The position numbers and the translations under genes are program-made. This document shows positions 24,041 through 33,455 of a stretch of DNA of 33,806 nt, piece by piece (within the stretch, counting starts at the first letter, position 1; every line of letters starts with the position of its first letter). Source of the stretch: Candidatus Gastranaerophilales bacterium (GTDB lineage Bacteria > Cyanobacteriota > Vampirovibrionia > Gastranaerophilales > JANQFW01); NCBI GenBank assembly GCA_028280605.1, contig JANQLL010000010.1, positions 1 to 33,806 on the forward strand. Reading direction: 5' to 3'. The notes below the pieces were generated by a model. The model was not told the DNA's origin, did not search any database, and worked only from the letters and a program-made list of their open reading frames with translations.

Positions 24041-26668
24041 TTGTTGGGTACAGATGAAGAAGAAAAACTGAATGATAATACGCAAGAGGAATCTTCTAAA
24101 AAGGAAGAAAATGTTTCAATGCCTGAAGTTGAAAGCATTGAAGAAGATGAATCCGGTTTAGATTCAATTCTTGATAATTGCGAACAAATAACCCTCAATA
24201 TTGGCGATGAATTTACAGAAAACCATATAAGGCTAAACTGTAAATATTTAGTTCTGGGTGGAAAAGCAAGGGTTTTAAAAACACTAAATACCGATCAAGA
24301 AGTAACCGTATTAATTTTAAGCCAGGGTGATCTGTTTGATTTTCCTATGAGCTCATTTTCTTTTGTTGCCTCGCAAGAAACTGTATTTTGCGTTATACCT
24401 GAGGATATCGTTCTTAGCAATTCAACACTATCAGAAGCATATGAAAAAACCTCCGGCCAGTTTGAACATCTTCTTTCGGCTAATAATGGTTCTGTTTCTA
24501 TAAACTCAATATCTCAAGCCCAAGAAAAAGAAGTATTCTTTGAAGAAGATGCTATCTCAGCTACAGATATTGACAAAATTAAAAAAGCCAACTACTGTCT
24601 AAAACAAGCTTTGTTATATTACAAAAAATCTGTTTATAATAACAAAGAAGAAAAAATACAGGTTCAAAATCTTAACGAACTGGAAAAAAAGCTTAAAAAC
24701 CTTAGGTTTGAAACAAAAAGAAAAAAGCATACAATTGTAGAGCTGTTAAATAAAACCTTTCCTTTTATCTTGAAAGATGACAATGATGTCTTACGCTGGG
24801 TGGTAGGAAGAAAAGGTAATTCTTTAATAGAAGAATACCAAGGAAGCAGAGATCGCTTTACAACTGACCTTAAAAATATTCACAAAAAATATGAAGTTTT
24901 AAGCATAAAACCTCGCTATAAAAAAGCAAAAAAAATACTCGGAGAACCTTTTACTTATAGCTGGTATATAAGTTTATACAGTAAAAATGCTATTTTAACA
25001 ATTCAAATGATGCTAGCGTCTGTTATTACCCAAATATTTACAATGGGTATGCCTTTTTTCTATATGGTAATATTTGACAGAGTATTTGGAAGACAAAATT
25101 TATCTGCGTTAAATATTATAGGTGTTGGTATTGTTTTGATATTATTAACGGATTTATTTGTTAAAACAATACGTTCATATATTTTATCTCACTTGCTCGA
25201 AAGTATAGACAAGTTAAGCATAGATATTTTGCTGGAAAGAATTTTTAGCATTGATTTTGCAAATGCAAATAAAGAGGTCCTACAAAACTATGCGGAAAGA
25301 TTTAAAGATTTAATAAAGATAAACCAGGAAATAACAACAACCTTTCTAATTTCATCACTGGATGTTGCATTTTCTTCAATTGTTGTTGTTATTTTATTAC
25401 TATTAAACGTAAAAATGGCATTGATTTCGCTTGCGCCAATTATACCAATAACAATAATGATTTTTTGGACAAATCCTATAGTAAAAAAGCGAGCTGTTAA
25501 ATTTTCTAACGAGCATAAAAATGACCTGGTAAGAATAAACGAAATTTTACACAACCAGGAAACAATACAATCCATTAATGCAAACACTTTTGTTGTGGAA
25601 AGTATTACTCAAAGAGTAAGACAAACTTTAGAAAAAAACTTTTTGGCAAGATATGACCAAGTTAACGGAAATGTAGGCTTAACCTTTATTTCAACAGCAG
25701 GCTCAATGGTAACATTATACTTTGGAGCGCAAGAAGCATTGGCAGGAACGCTATCATTTGGTGTTTATCTTGCTATCAGTATGTTAGGGCGTAGCATTAT
25801 CGGTACAATACAAAAAATGCTTGTTTCTTTGCAAAAATTCCAGGAAGCGGCTGTTAGCTTGAAAGAATTTAAAAAATTATATTACGAAGATACTAATTTT
25901 AAAGAAGAAGATAAAATATTTTTAAATACAACAAAAGGTCATATAAGATTTGTAGACGTAGATTTTAAATATCAGGAAAACATGCCTAATATATTGCATT
26001 GTTTAAACTTTGATATTCAACCCGGAGAAAAGGTTATTTTAACAGGAAAAAGTGGAACAGGAAAGTCTACAATCTTCCGGTTAATGCAAAGACTCTATAA
26101 TGTTAATTCCGGCTACGTAGCTTTAGATGATTTTAATATTGTTAATATAAATGAAGTCAGCTTAAGAAACAGTATAGGCCTTGTTCTTCAAAAGCCCGGG
26201 ATATTTACGGGAACCATAAAGGAAAACCTCATCTTGGGCAATCCTTATGCTTCTATGAAAAATGTTATAGAAATAACAACAATGGTAGGTATGGATACAT
26301 TCTTATCAAAACAGCCGCAAGGTATGGACTCGCCCGTACTGGCAAACGGAACAAATCTTTCCGGCGGCCAAATTGCGCAAATAGCTTTAGCCAGAGTATT
26401 ATTAACAAATCCTGATATTTTAATAATAGACGAAACTCTTAATTCTCTTGACTTTTCATTACAAGGAATTATATTTAACAGAATTTTTGAAAAATTTAAA
26501 AATTCAACCTGTATCTTTGTAACTGACTACCTTCCTGTTCATATGAGAGCTGATAAAATAATAGTATTGCAAGAAGGTAAAATATTAGAACAAGGCAAAT
26601 ATGATGAACTTATAAAAAGTGAGGGTTATTATTATCATTTACATCCAAAAGAGTTAATAGCAAGGTAA
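24041..26668 (+). CDS. Type I secretion ABC transporter with cyclic-nucleotide-binding-like N-terminus
   Basis: 875 residues from TTG 24041, with GGAG upstream. Acidic leader 1-45. A cyclic-nucleotide-binding-like beta domain spans about 46-125 (VLILSQGDLFDFP). A region about 230-290 sits where exporters of this type carry a C39-like domain; no catalytic Cys is seen. Transmembrane helices span about 315-600. The ATPase has Walker A GKSGTGKST (669-677), Q-loop LQKPG, signature LSGGQ (773-777) and Walker B ILIIDE (793-798). The H-loop His is replaced, reading FVTDYLPV (D829), and the D-loop is LNSLD. It probably exports a protein or peptide with the HlyD and TolC partners that follow. No substrate gene is apparent. 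Confidence 0.9.
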   Translation: MLGTDEEEKLNDNTQEESSKKEENVSMPEVESIEEDESGLDSILDNCEQITLNIGDEFTENHIRLNCKYLVLGGKARVLKTLNTDQEVTVLILSQGDLFDFPMSSFSFVASQETVFCVIPEDIVLSNSTLSEAYEKTSGQFEHLLSANNGSVSINSISQAQEKEVFFEEDAISATDIDKIKKANYCLKQALLYYKKSVYNNKEEKIQVQNLNELEKKLKNLRFETKRKKHTIVELLNKTFPFILKDDNDVLRWVVGRKGNSLIEEYQGSRDRFTTDLKNIHKKYEVLSIKPRYKKAKKILGEPFTYSWYISLYSKNAILTIQMMLASVITQIFTMGMPFFYMVIFDRVFGRQNLSALNIIGVGIVLILLTDLFVKTIRSYILSHLLESIDKLSIDILLERIFSIDFANANKEVLQNYAERFKDLIKINQEITTTFLISSLDVAFSSIVVVILLLLNVKMALISLAPIIPITIMIFWTNPIVKKRAVKFSNEHKNDLVRINEILHNQETIQSINANTFVVESITQRVRQTLEKNFLARYDQVNGNVGLTFISTAGSMVTLYFGAQEALAGTLSFGVYLAISMLGRSIIGTIQKMLVSLQKFQEAAVSLKEFKKLYYEDTNFKEEDKIFLNTTKGHIRFVDVDFKYQENMPNILHCLNFDIQPGEKVILTGKSGTGKSTIFRLMQRLYNVNSGYVALDDFNIVNINEVSLRNSIGLVLQKPGIFTGTIKENLILGNPYASMKNVIEITTMVGMDTFLSKQPQGMDSPVLANGTNLSGGQIAQIALARVLLTNPDILIIDETLNSLDFSLQGIIFNRIFEKFKNSTCIFVTDYLPVHMRADKIIVLQEGKILEQGKYDELIKSEGYYYHLHPKELIAR

Positions 26669-26672
26669 TTAT

Positions 26673-28004
26673 ATGTTACGAAACACTCAAAAAGACAGAT
26701 TTTCAGACTTTGAAACAGAACTTGCTGAAGGAAGTTATTCTAGCCATGAAACCTCATTTAAAAAAGTTTTTGTCTTAACTTTTGGTGTTTTATTAATTTT
26801 ATCAATAGGTATTTTTTCAATATTCTTGTGGACTTGGTACGGAAAACTGGAAGAGTCCGTTCCAGGCACAGGGCAATTTATCCCTGACGGACAATTAAAA
26901 AGAATAATGTCTCCAATCAATGGAATTGTTTCGCATGTTTATGTAAAAGAAAATGATGAAGTTAAAGAAGATACTGATCTTATTAAGCTGGACACCGAGT
27001 ACTCTACAATTGAAGAGAATGGCATACTCGAGCAATTAAATATGCTTAAAAGCGAGGCTGATGCTATTCGAGATGCATATTTGAATAAACAAAGGAAACT
27101 GACTAATAATATAAACGATGCCTGGCTATATGCTACTCATCAAGCTTTTAAAACCCAAATGAAAATTGCTAAAATGCAAATATCAAAGGTTTCTTATCAG
27201 CATAAGCAAGCAAAAGAAAAATTATCACGTTCACAAATAGTTTATAACTCAAGCTATAGACTATTTTCTCAATATAAAGCCCTGTATGAGCAAGGTGGCT
27301 TATCAGAAAAAGAATACAGGCTAAGCGAACAAGATATACTAAAGCAACAAGGTGAAATTGCATCTTTAAAACAAGATGTAAAAGCAAGAGAAATAGAGCT
27401 GGAACAAGCAAAACAAAGGCCAAAAGAAATCAAAGGCAGATACCAAAAAGAACTTTTAAACCAATTAGCAATAAGAGAAAAAGAAATTTCCAAGTTAGAA
27501 AATGAAATTGAAAAAAATAATCTTACAACGAAACGTCTGACAATTAAATCTCCTATTGAAGGCATAGTAAATCAGCAGGTAGTAAGAGGCCCGGGAGAAA
27601 CTGTAAGTACCGGGGAAGTGCTATTCACTTTGGTTCCAGCAAACACAGGCATTATAGCGGAAATAAAAGTAACAAATAGAGACTTAACTTATATACATAC
27701 AAATCAAAGAGTAATGCTGCGAATGGACGCATTCCCTTTTCAACACTTTGAGAAGCTTTATGGTGTTGTAGAAAACATATCACCTTCTTCTATTCAGGAT
27801 CCGCAAGGCTTAAACTACTACATAGTGAGAGTTAGGCCTGACAACCACCAAATATTAGAAGATACAGGGGAACTACATAATATCAAGCCGGGTATGACTG
27901 TTACAGCGGATTTTGTAACAAGAAAGAAAAGTATTATAAGCTTTTTGTCAGACCCTATACAATTCCATATGGAAAGAGCGTTTAAAGAGCCAACAACCAG
28001 ATAA
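26673..28004 (+). CDS. HlyD-family membrane fusion protein
   Basis: 443 residues. One transmembrane helix (about 32-54, VFVLTFGVLLILSIGIFSIF), the first half of a barrel-sandwich/lipoyl domain (about 74-107, IMSPINGIVSHVYVKENDEV), a long helical hairpin (about 115-285, rich in Lys, Glu and Gln), then the second half (TIKSPIEGIVNQQVV, about 291-305) and beta-barrel domains with LRMDAFPF. It bridges the inner-membrane ABC exporter and the outer-membrane channel. It begins 4 bases after the ABC gene and ends 16 before the TolC-like gene. Confidence 0.93.
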   Translation: MLRNTQKDRFSDFETELAEGSYSSHETSFKKVFVLTFGVLLILSIGIFSIFLWTWYGKLEESVPGTGQFIPDGQLKRIMSPINGIVSHVYVKENDEVKEDTDLIKLDTEYSTIEENGILEQLNMLKSEADAIRDAYLNKQRKLTNNINDAWLYATHQAFKTQMKIAKMQISKVSYQHKQAKEKLSRSQIVYNSSYRLFSQYKALYEQGGLSEKEYRLSEQDILKQQGEIASLKQDVKAREIELEQAKQRPKEIKGRYQKELLNQLAIREKEISKLENEIEKNNLTTKRLTIKSPIEGIVNQQVVRGPGETVSTGEVLFTLVPANTGIIAEIKVTNRDLTYIHTNQRVMLRMDAFPFQHFEKLYGVVENISPSSIQDPQGLNYYIVRVRPDNHQILEDTGELHNIKPGMTVTADFVTRKKSIISFLSDPIQFHMERAFKEPTTR

Positions 28005-28020
28005 TAAGAGGTTTTTATAT

Positions 28021-29532
28021 ATGATTATTAATAAAATTAAAATAATAAACTCAATACTATCTGCAATTGTTATTGTTAAGGCTTGTAATCCGCATAAAAA
28101 ACTTTTTGTTATTGGGATTATCTTTTTATTTATATTTAATATTCAATTTGCTTACTCAAAAAGTATTTTTTCTATTATTAAATTTAGAGATAAAAAAGAA
28201 AAAAAAGAAGAAAAGAAGAAAATAAAAAATGACCCTTTAATTGAAATAAAAGAGCAAAATTTAATTTTTATTAATTTTAAAAATATTGTAGATTTTGCTC
28301 TAAATCGCAATTTAGACATTGCAATGGCAGAATCCCAAGTAGATTATGCAAAAGCTAATAAATTCAGGTCCTACGCATTGTTTATGCCATCAATTCAAGC
28401 AAATATAAACACAGAAAGATTCGAAGGCGGAGAAGTTATCATTGGCGATCAACCGGTTGATACATCCAGAACGACTATAAAACCGATGGCATCTATTAAT
28501 TATCGTATTTTTACAGGCGGTAAGCCTATTTTTGAACTTAAAGCAAGCAAAAATTATCTCAAACAAAAACAAGAAGCCTTAAATTCAACTTCAAGAAAGA
28601 CCCTTTTAGATGTTAGCGTTAATTATTTTTCCTGGTTAAGGGATTTTTCTAAAATAGAAGCCGCAAGGCAAGAAGTAGAAAAAGGAAAAGAACTTGTTAA
28701 TTATTACCAAGCAAGATATGATAACGGCTTTGGAACTTTGTTTGAGGTTATGCAAGCCCAAACAAAAGTATCAGAAAGTACAAATAAATTACAAGAAGCA
28801 ATGAACCAGGTCGAAGTATCGGAAGTTAATCTTGCATCTATGTTAAATATACCTTTAAGTTACAAATTAATACCCGAAGATCTAACAATAAATGCTATTC
28901 CTTTTTTCTCGGAAGAATATACATTAAACGAACTATATGATATTGCAAAAGAAAAAAGACCAGAATTTAAAGAACTGACTTATTTTGAAGAAGAATTAAA
29001 AAACAGAAACAGGTCAACAAAATCTGATTTACTGCCAAGTATTAATGTTGGCAGTTATGTAAGGCAAATAGGCCCTAGTATAAGCGAAATGAAAGGCTCA
29101 GCACAGGCATCTATCAGCTTGAATATTGACGCATTAAGATATATGGGTGTTTCTACCCTTGGAACATTAAAAATGAACAAAGTAAAAATTAATGAGGCAA
29201 AAGTAAGAAAAAAACGTTTTGCAAATGAAATAAATAAAAAAATAACAAAAAATTATTATGATTACGCTCTTTACAAAAAACAATTATCTACTATCAATGA
29301 CAGACTAGAAACAGCTAAAGAAGCCTACAGACTGGCGCAATTAAGATTCAAAACGGGATTTGGGCTAAACCTGGAGATCACAAAAGCTCAAACCGATTTA
29401 ACCCAAATAAAACTGGACTATTATTCTGCTGTTTTAAGCTATAACGTGGCGCAACTAAGGTTATTATACGAATCAGGCCAATTATTGCCGGATAAATTAT
29501 TACAAGCAATAGAAGAAAACAATATGCTTTAG
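28021..29532 (+). CDS. TolC-like outer membrane efflux/secretion channel
   Basis: 503 residues. An N-terminal region ending in a hydrophobic stretch and AYS (about 29-46) is probably the signal peptide. A basic low-complexity run (KKEKKEEKKK, about 58-68) follows. The outer membrane factor repeats are seen twice: NYYQARYDNGFGTLFEVMQA (about 222-241) and YRLAQLRFKTGFGLNLEITK (about 437-456), each with the G-F-G-x-L motif before a coiled-coil helix. The channel spans the outer membrane and periplasm, completing the type I system. AGAGG precedes the ATG. It is the last gene of the operon. Confidence 0.92.
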   Translation: MIINKIKIINSILSAIVIVKACNPHKKLFVIGIIFLFIFNIQFAYSKSIFSIIKFRDKKEKKEEKKKIKNDPLIEIKEQNLIFINFKNIVDFALNRNLDIAMAESQVDYAKANKFRSYALFMPSIQANINTERFEGGEVIIGDQPVDTSRTTIKPMASINYRIFTGGKPIFELKASKNYLKQKQEALNSTSRKTLLDVSVNYFSWLRDFSKIEAARQEVEKGKELVNYYQARYDNGFGTLFEVMQAQTKVSESTNKLQEAMNQVEVSEVNLASMLNIPLSYKLIPEDLTINAIPFFSEEYTLNELYDIAKEKRPEFKELTYFEEELKNRNRSTKSDLLPSINVGSYVRQIGPSISEMKGSAQASISLNIDALRYMGVSTLGTLKMNKVKINEAKVRKKRFANEINKKITKNYYDYALYKKQLSTINDRLETAKEAYRLAQLRFKTGFGLNLEITKAQTDLTQIKLDYYSAVLSYNVAQLRLLYESGQLLPDKLLQAIEENNML

Positions 29533-29575
29533 GCTAAGCCGGCTCGATTGCCATTTAATCAGAAATATTTCATGT

Positions 29576-29899
29576 CTAATGATGATTAACCCGAATTTTT
29601 AAAATTTTTCTTAAAAACTCTAAAAAATGCTCGGAATATTTTGATAGTTGTAAAATTTTCTCAAGAGTACACTGCTCAATCCATATACCTCCACACTCAG
29701 GACACTTTTGTATTTTAATTTCTGTGTTGTCCAGCGTTTCTTCCAGCAAATCCGCCCCATCATTAGGACATTTTTTCCAAAAACAACTTTTTGTACTTTC
29801 TTTTTCACCTCCAGGCAGTTTTTCAAATATTTCTTTCTTTAATGTAATGTCTTGTTGCTTTGCCCATTTCTGCTCTTCATTGGATGGTTTAAAAGCCAT
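29576..29899 (-). CDS. TFIIB-type zinc-ribbon protein
   Basis: 107 residues. CFWKKCPNDGADLLEE (about 39-54) and KCPECGGIWIEQCTLEKIL (about 65-83) match the C-P-x-x-G-x-x-L and C-P-x-C-x-G-x-W-x-x-x-x-x-L-x-x-I spelling of the zf-TFIIB bacterial family. The first knuckle has C-x4-C followed by N-D in place of a further Cys, so metal binding may use the earlier Cys. Function unknown. GGGAGGAT precedes the ATG. It is convergent with the TolC-like gene, 43 bases apart, and divergent from the sigma factor gene. Confidence 0.75.
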   Translation of the reverse strand: MAFKPSNEEQKWAKQQDITLKKEIFEKLPGGEKESTKSCFWKKCPNDGADLLEETLDNTEIKIQKCPECGGIWIEQCTLEKILQLSKYSEHFLEFLRKILKIRVNHH

Positions 29900-29976
29900 A
29901 CAAATATCCTCCCAATGAACTAAAATATTTTCATTATATTACATTTTTTGGTGCCTTAAAACTGACTTTGCTCCTA

Positions 29977-29985
29977 TGTTATAAT
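29977..29985 (+). promoter_or_regulatory. Extended -10 promoter of the sigma factor gene
   Basis: TGTTATAAT (29977-29985) is a full extended -10 element (TG-N-TATAAT). The -35 region is weak. Transcription would start near 29992, about 38 bases before the ATG at 30030. Confidence 0.5.
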
Positions 29986-30029
29986 CTTTATAATTCAAGT
30001 TTTATAGTTAAATAGCATTACGGAAAAAG

Positions 30030-30833
30030 ATGAGTTTTGACGATATAACTACCCCCGAAGAAGTAAATACATGGTTGAAAGAATATAAAACTACAACAGA
30101 TGAATCGCTAAAAAAACAATTAAGAAATTTTATAATTTTAGCATATTTACCATTTGTAAAAAGAATTTCTTTTGGCCTGGCAAGAAGAAGCACTGACCCT
30201 GTTGAAGATCTTGTTCAAGTAGGCAGTTTAGGGCTTTTAAAAGCGTTGGAACAATATGATATAAACTTTGGGGCCAGTTTTAAAACTTATGCAGCATATT
30301 TAATTACTAGTGAAATAAGACATTATATAAGAGATAAGTCAGAAATAATAAGAGCTCCAAGAGAATTGCAAGAGCTTGCATATAGAATAAATCAAATAGT
30401 TCAAAAATTAACTGTAAAAAATGGTAAAGTCCCTGATGATTATGAAATAGCACAAGAACTTCAAGTATCGGTTAATAGGGTTATAGAAGTAAATGAAATA
30501 GAAAACAAAAAAAACTTGATTTCACTTGATAATTATTTTCATGAATCTGACAACGAAGATTTTGCCGTAACAGAAAAAATAATTGATAATAAATATCAAG
30601 ACTTCTTAGTAGCAAGAGATGACAGATTAATGTTAATAACATCAATAAAACAACTGGAGCCGGAACTTGCACTTATCATAAAACTAAGCTTTTTTGATGA
30701 TATGACTCAAGCGGAAATATCAAAATATTTAAATATGTCTCAAATGCAAGTAAGCAGAAGATTAAAAAGGGCATTAGCACAATTATTTAAAATAATTACC
30801 CAAAAATTTACAACTTTTAATATGGATAGATAG
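30030..30833 (+). CDS. Alternative RNA polymerase sigma factor, SigB/SigF/FliA group
   Basis: 267 residues, with regions 2, 3 and 4 and no region 1. Region 2 holds DLVQVGSLGLLKALEQYD (about 60-77) and the DNA-melting part FKTYAAYLITSEIRHYIRDK (about 84-103). Region 3 begins RAPRELQELAYRI (about 108-120). Region 4 has the helix-turn-helix MTQAEISKYLNMSQMQVSRR (about 225-244). In cyanobacteria, SigF of this group is needed for type IV pilus gene expression. The next gene, 18 bases on, is a prepilin peptidase, which supports a pilus role here by inference. No anti-sigma factor gene is adjacent, though a possible STAS-like protein is at 7090. Confidence 0.9.
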   Translation: MSFDDITTPEEVNTWLKEYKTTTDESLKKQLRNFIILAYLPFVKRISFGLARRSTDPVEDLVQVGSLGLLKALEQYDINFGASFKTYAAYLITSEIRHYIRDKSEIIRAPRELQELAYRINQIVQKLTVKNGKVPDDYEIAQELQVSVNRVIEVNEIENKKNLISLDNYFHESDNEDFAVTEKIIDNKYQDFLVARDDRLMLITSIKQLEPELALIIKLSFFDDMTQAEISKYLNMSQMQVSRRLKRALAQLFKIITQKFTTFNMDR

Positions 30834-30851
30834 AAAAGAGTGGATATAATT

Positions 30852-31895
30852 ATGGAGTTGAGTTCTTTTAACTTATTTTTTCACATTTATTTAGTTTCTG
30901 TAATAGCTGTTATAGGGCTATGCGTTGGAAGCTTTTTAAATGTGGCAGGATTAAGGCTTCTTTCGGAAGAATCTATTGTTTTTCCCGGATCAAAATGCCC
31001 TAAATGTTCTTATTCTTTAAAATGGTACGATAATATACCGGTTTTAAGCTACTTGTTTTTACGAGGCAAATGCAGAAGCTGCAAAGCACATATTAGTATT
31101 CAATATCCTATTGTCGAGCTATCTACAGCACTATTATTTGTAGGAATTTTTGAATGTTTTGGTATTACATTAAAAAGTTTCTTTCTGTTAATTTTAGCGT
31201 CGGCATTAATAGTTATAACCATAACAGATTTAAGGGAAAAACTTATTTATGACTGGAGTTCAATACCTCTTATTCCAATAGGCCTTATTTATTCATTTTT
31301 TGATATAGGCAACTCAGGCTTAGGCACCGTTACCTATCCGTTAGAAGGAATAAACTCATCAATAACATTTAATGAAATATTTATATCTGCAATAATAGGA
31401 GCAATAATAGGGGCAGCCTTTTTCGAGATATTTTCCAGAATTGGATATCTAACGGTAGGCGAATATGCTTTTGGCGGCGGTGATTCTATTATTGGCGCAG
31501 CTTTAGGTGCGTGGTTCGGCTGGAAAATGATTTTAATTATATTATTATTTAGCTTCCTTTTTCAATTAGTAGTGGGTTTACCGGTTTTAATACACAATAT
31601 GTACAAAGATAAAGATTATAAATCAATTATATTTACCGGTGTACTGGTTTGCTCAATGTTTATAATTCCATTAGGCAATTATATTGGACTAGAACAGCAT
31701 TCTATGGGTTTCTTTCTGGCAGTTTTAATTTCATTTTCATTAGCTATAGTTGGCATGGTTGTTATTTTACAAAGGACAAAGGAAAAAAAATCATTTACAT
31801 TCCTGCCGTTTGGTCCTGCATTAGTCCTGGGTGGTTTTTTAGTAATGTTTATGGGCCAAAGTTTACTTGATTTAACCGTACAAACAATTTTTTAA
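30852..31895 (+). CDS. pilD: Prepilin peptidase (type IV leader peptidase)
   Basis: 347 residues from ATG 30852, preceded by GTGGA 7 bases upstream. A GTG 12 bases earlier is open but overlaps the ribosome-binding region. It has several membrane helices. The zinc-binding cytoplasmic loop is CPKC-x21-CRSC (C49, C52, C74, C77). The catalytic aspartates are D126 (ITDLREKLIYD) and D211 in FGGGD. This bifunctional enzyme cleaves prepilin leaders after Gly and N-methylates the new N-terminus. Likely substrates in this window are the two GF(T/S)LAE prepilins and perhaps TadE. It is probably co-transcribed with the upstream sigma factor. The C-terminal tail after the aspartates has extra membrane segments. 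Confidence 0.9.
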   Translation: MELSSFNLFFHIYLVSVIAVIGLCVGSFLNVAGLRLLSEESIVFPGSKCPKCSYSLKWYDNIPVLSYLFLRGKCRSCKAHISIQYPIVELSTALLFVGIFECFGITLKSFFLLILASALIVITITDLREKLIYDWSSIPLIPIGLIYSFFDIGNSGLGTVTYPLEGINSSITFNEIFISAIIGAIIGAAFFEIFSRIGYLTVGEYAFGGGDSIIGAALGAWFGWKMILIILLFSFLFQLVVGLPVLIHNMYKDKDYKSIIFTGVLVCSMFIIPLGNYIGLEQHSMGFFLAVLISFSLAIVGMVVILQRTKEKKSFTFLPFGPALVLGGFLVMFMGQSLLDLTVQTIF

Positions 31896-32110
31896 AGGCA
31901 ACTTTAAGTATATAAATTTTAAAAATTTTTTTCATAAATCCTCCTTTTTGTTAGGCAACGGGAATTTTTTGTAAAAGGTACTCACTTACTATAAAGTTTA
32001 CATCTAAAATAATTTGTTAATTTATATTAAAATACAAAAACATACTAATCTTTCAAAATTTTTGTTCGTTATAATATTTTTGTCTTATGAGTATGAAAAA
32101 GAGTTTATTT

Positions 32111-33163
32111 ATGAATGAAGCTTTAAGTAATAAAATTAAAATACTAACATTTATATTATCAATTTTTGTTATTATTATTCACTCTATTAACATTGATACT
32201 AGCGAAATGGGGCTAAACCTTATTTCTTTTTTCCAAGTATTTATCAGTAAAGGAATGTGCAGAATTGCAGTCCCAACGTTTTTTATACTATCAGGCTATT
32301 TTCTGTATAGAAAACATGATTATTCGCTTATGTACAGTATTAAGAGTTTAAAAAAAAGATTTAATACTCTATTAATACCATATATGATTATTATATCTTT
32401 TACTTTATTTTATTATTGGTGCTTCCAACAGATCCCCCTGCTTGCAAAGTATTTTCACAAAGATATGATTATATCTGATTTTAATTTTTGGAGTTTTATA
32501 AAAGCTTATTTATTTCCGATGGAGCATTCCCCGGCACAACATCTATGGTTTATCCGTAATTTAATTATCTATGTAGCGTTGTCACCGTTATTTTATTTGT
32601 TTGTCAGAAGCACCAATATTTTTATAGCTGCATTTATTGGAAATCTCCTACTACGTGCTTATTTCCTTCCCGGGCCCGAATACTTACAACTCGACGGATT
32701 ATCCTATTTCTTATTAGGAATGTATCTTGCGGTTAATAAAATTAACTTGTCCAACATTACTCTTCCCAAATGGGGGCTAATAAGTCTTGGAATTTGTTAT
32801 GTTATTTTATTAACAATAAATTCAATATTATACACAGATAATTATTACAATTCATATTTGCTTCATTTTTCAGCTATTGTAGGTATAATCTTCACCTGGA
32901 TTATTATTGATAAAATTATTGATATTAACGACCCCAAACTACTTGAATTGGCAAACTTTTCATTTTTTATTTATTTAATACATATCCCATTTACGTTTAA
33001 AATAAGTAAAATACTCATTCTTATATTAGGAACATCTCCAACAAGCTTACTTATTAGTTATATTTGTACAATTATAATAACAATAATGACCACATTAACT
33101 GCAGGAATAGTTCTAAAGAATAAATTACCAAAATTATATTCTATAATTTCAGGCTCACGATAG
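32111..33163 (+). CDS. Membrane acyltransferase, family 3
   Basis: 350 residues from ATG 32111, chosen because AAAAAGAG ends 7 bases upstream. Earlier in-frame ATGs at 32087 and 32093 lie just after TATAAT (32070-32075), which would leave almost no leader. About ten membrane helices. Family features are the His in helix 1 (VIIIHSINID, H24), AVPTFFILSGYFLYRKHD and QHLWFIRNLIIYVALSPLFY. Members O-acetylate or acylate cell-surface sugars. The target is unknown but fits the envelope theme of the window. It stands alone. The 31896-32086 gap upstream shows only AT-rich sequence. Confidence 0.87.
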   Translation: MNEALSNKIKILTFILSIFVIIIHSINIDTSEMGLNLISFFQVFISKGMCRIAVPTFFILSGYFLYRKHDYSLMYSIKSLKKRFNTLLIPYMIIISFTLFYYWCFQQIPLLAKYFHKDMIISDFNFWSFIKAYLFPMEHSPAQHLWFIRNLIIYVALSPLFYLFVRSTNIFIAAFIGNLLLRAYFLPGPEYLQLDGLSYFLLGMYLAVNKINLSNITLPKWGLISLGICYVILLTINSILYTDNYYNSYLLHFSAIVGIIFTWIIIDKIIDINDPKLLELANFSFFIYLIHIPFTFKISKILILILGTSPTSLLISYICTIIITIMTTLTAGIVLKNKLPKLYSIISGSR

Positions 33164-33239
33164 AACTATTTAAATTTTAAATTTAATAAAAGTAAAAAAC
33201 ATTAATGTAACAAATTATTAACAAAATACCCTTTTTTTT

Positions 33240-33334
33240 GTATAATCCGAAATCCATCGTGAAATGATTTTTATAAACTGCTATAATATATATTAAACAA
33301 ACAAAAAATATATTAAGCAAAATTTGGATTATAC
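33240..33334. repeat. Spaced inverted repeat GTATAATCC / GGATTATAC
   Basis: GTATAATCC (33240-33248) and GGATTATAC (33326-33334) are perfect 9-bp complements 77 bases apart, directly before repeat A. The interval also has a TATAAT near 33280. They may be ends of a small element or a regulatory pair; chance is possible in AT-rich DNA. Confidence 0.35.
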
Positions 33335-33337
33335 TCC

Positions 33338-33435
33338 CTCTAAAATACTTTTCAGATTATTAAATCGAGTTAAAGTTAATAAAATAAACTATTCTCTGAA
33401 AAGAGTAATCTAAAATTTAATTGATGAGCAGTATA
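33338..33435 (+). repeat. Repeat A followed by repeat B, right-end copies
   Basis: 33338-33366 matches 7595-7623 at 28 of 29 positions (repeat A). 33399-33435 matches 61-97 at 36 of 37 (repeat B). Between them ACTTTTCAGA and TCTGAAAAGAGT form an imperfect inverted pair. TATAAA (33432-33437) ends repeat B about 19 bases before the start at 33456. The arrangement could be a shared promoter region or a short mobile repeat of which the other copies are partial. Confidence 0.65.
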
Positions 33436-33455
33436 AAATACCGAGGGTTAACTGA

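Noticed and set aside
29536..29550. Terminator after the TolC-like gene (AGCCGGCT palindrome)
   Set aside because: The 8-bp palindrome has no loop and no following T run.
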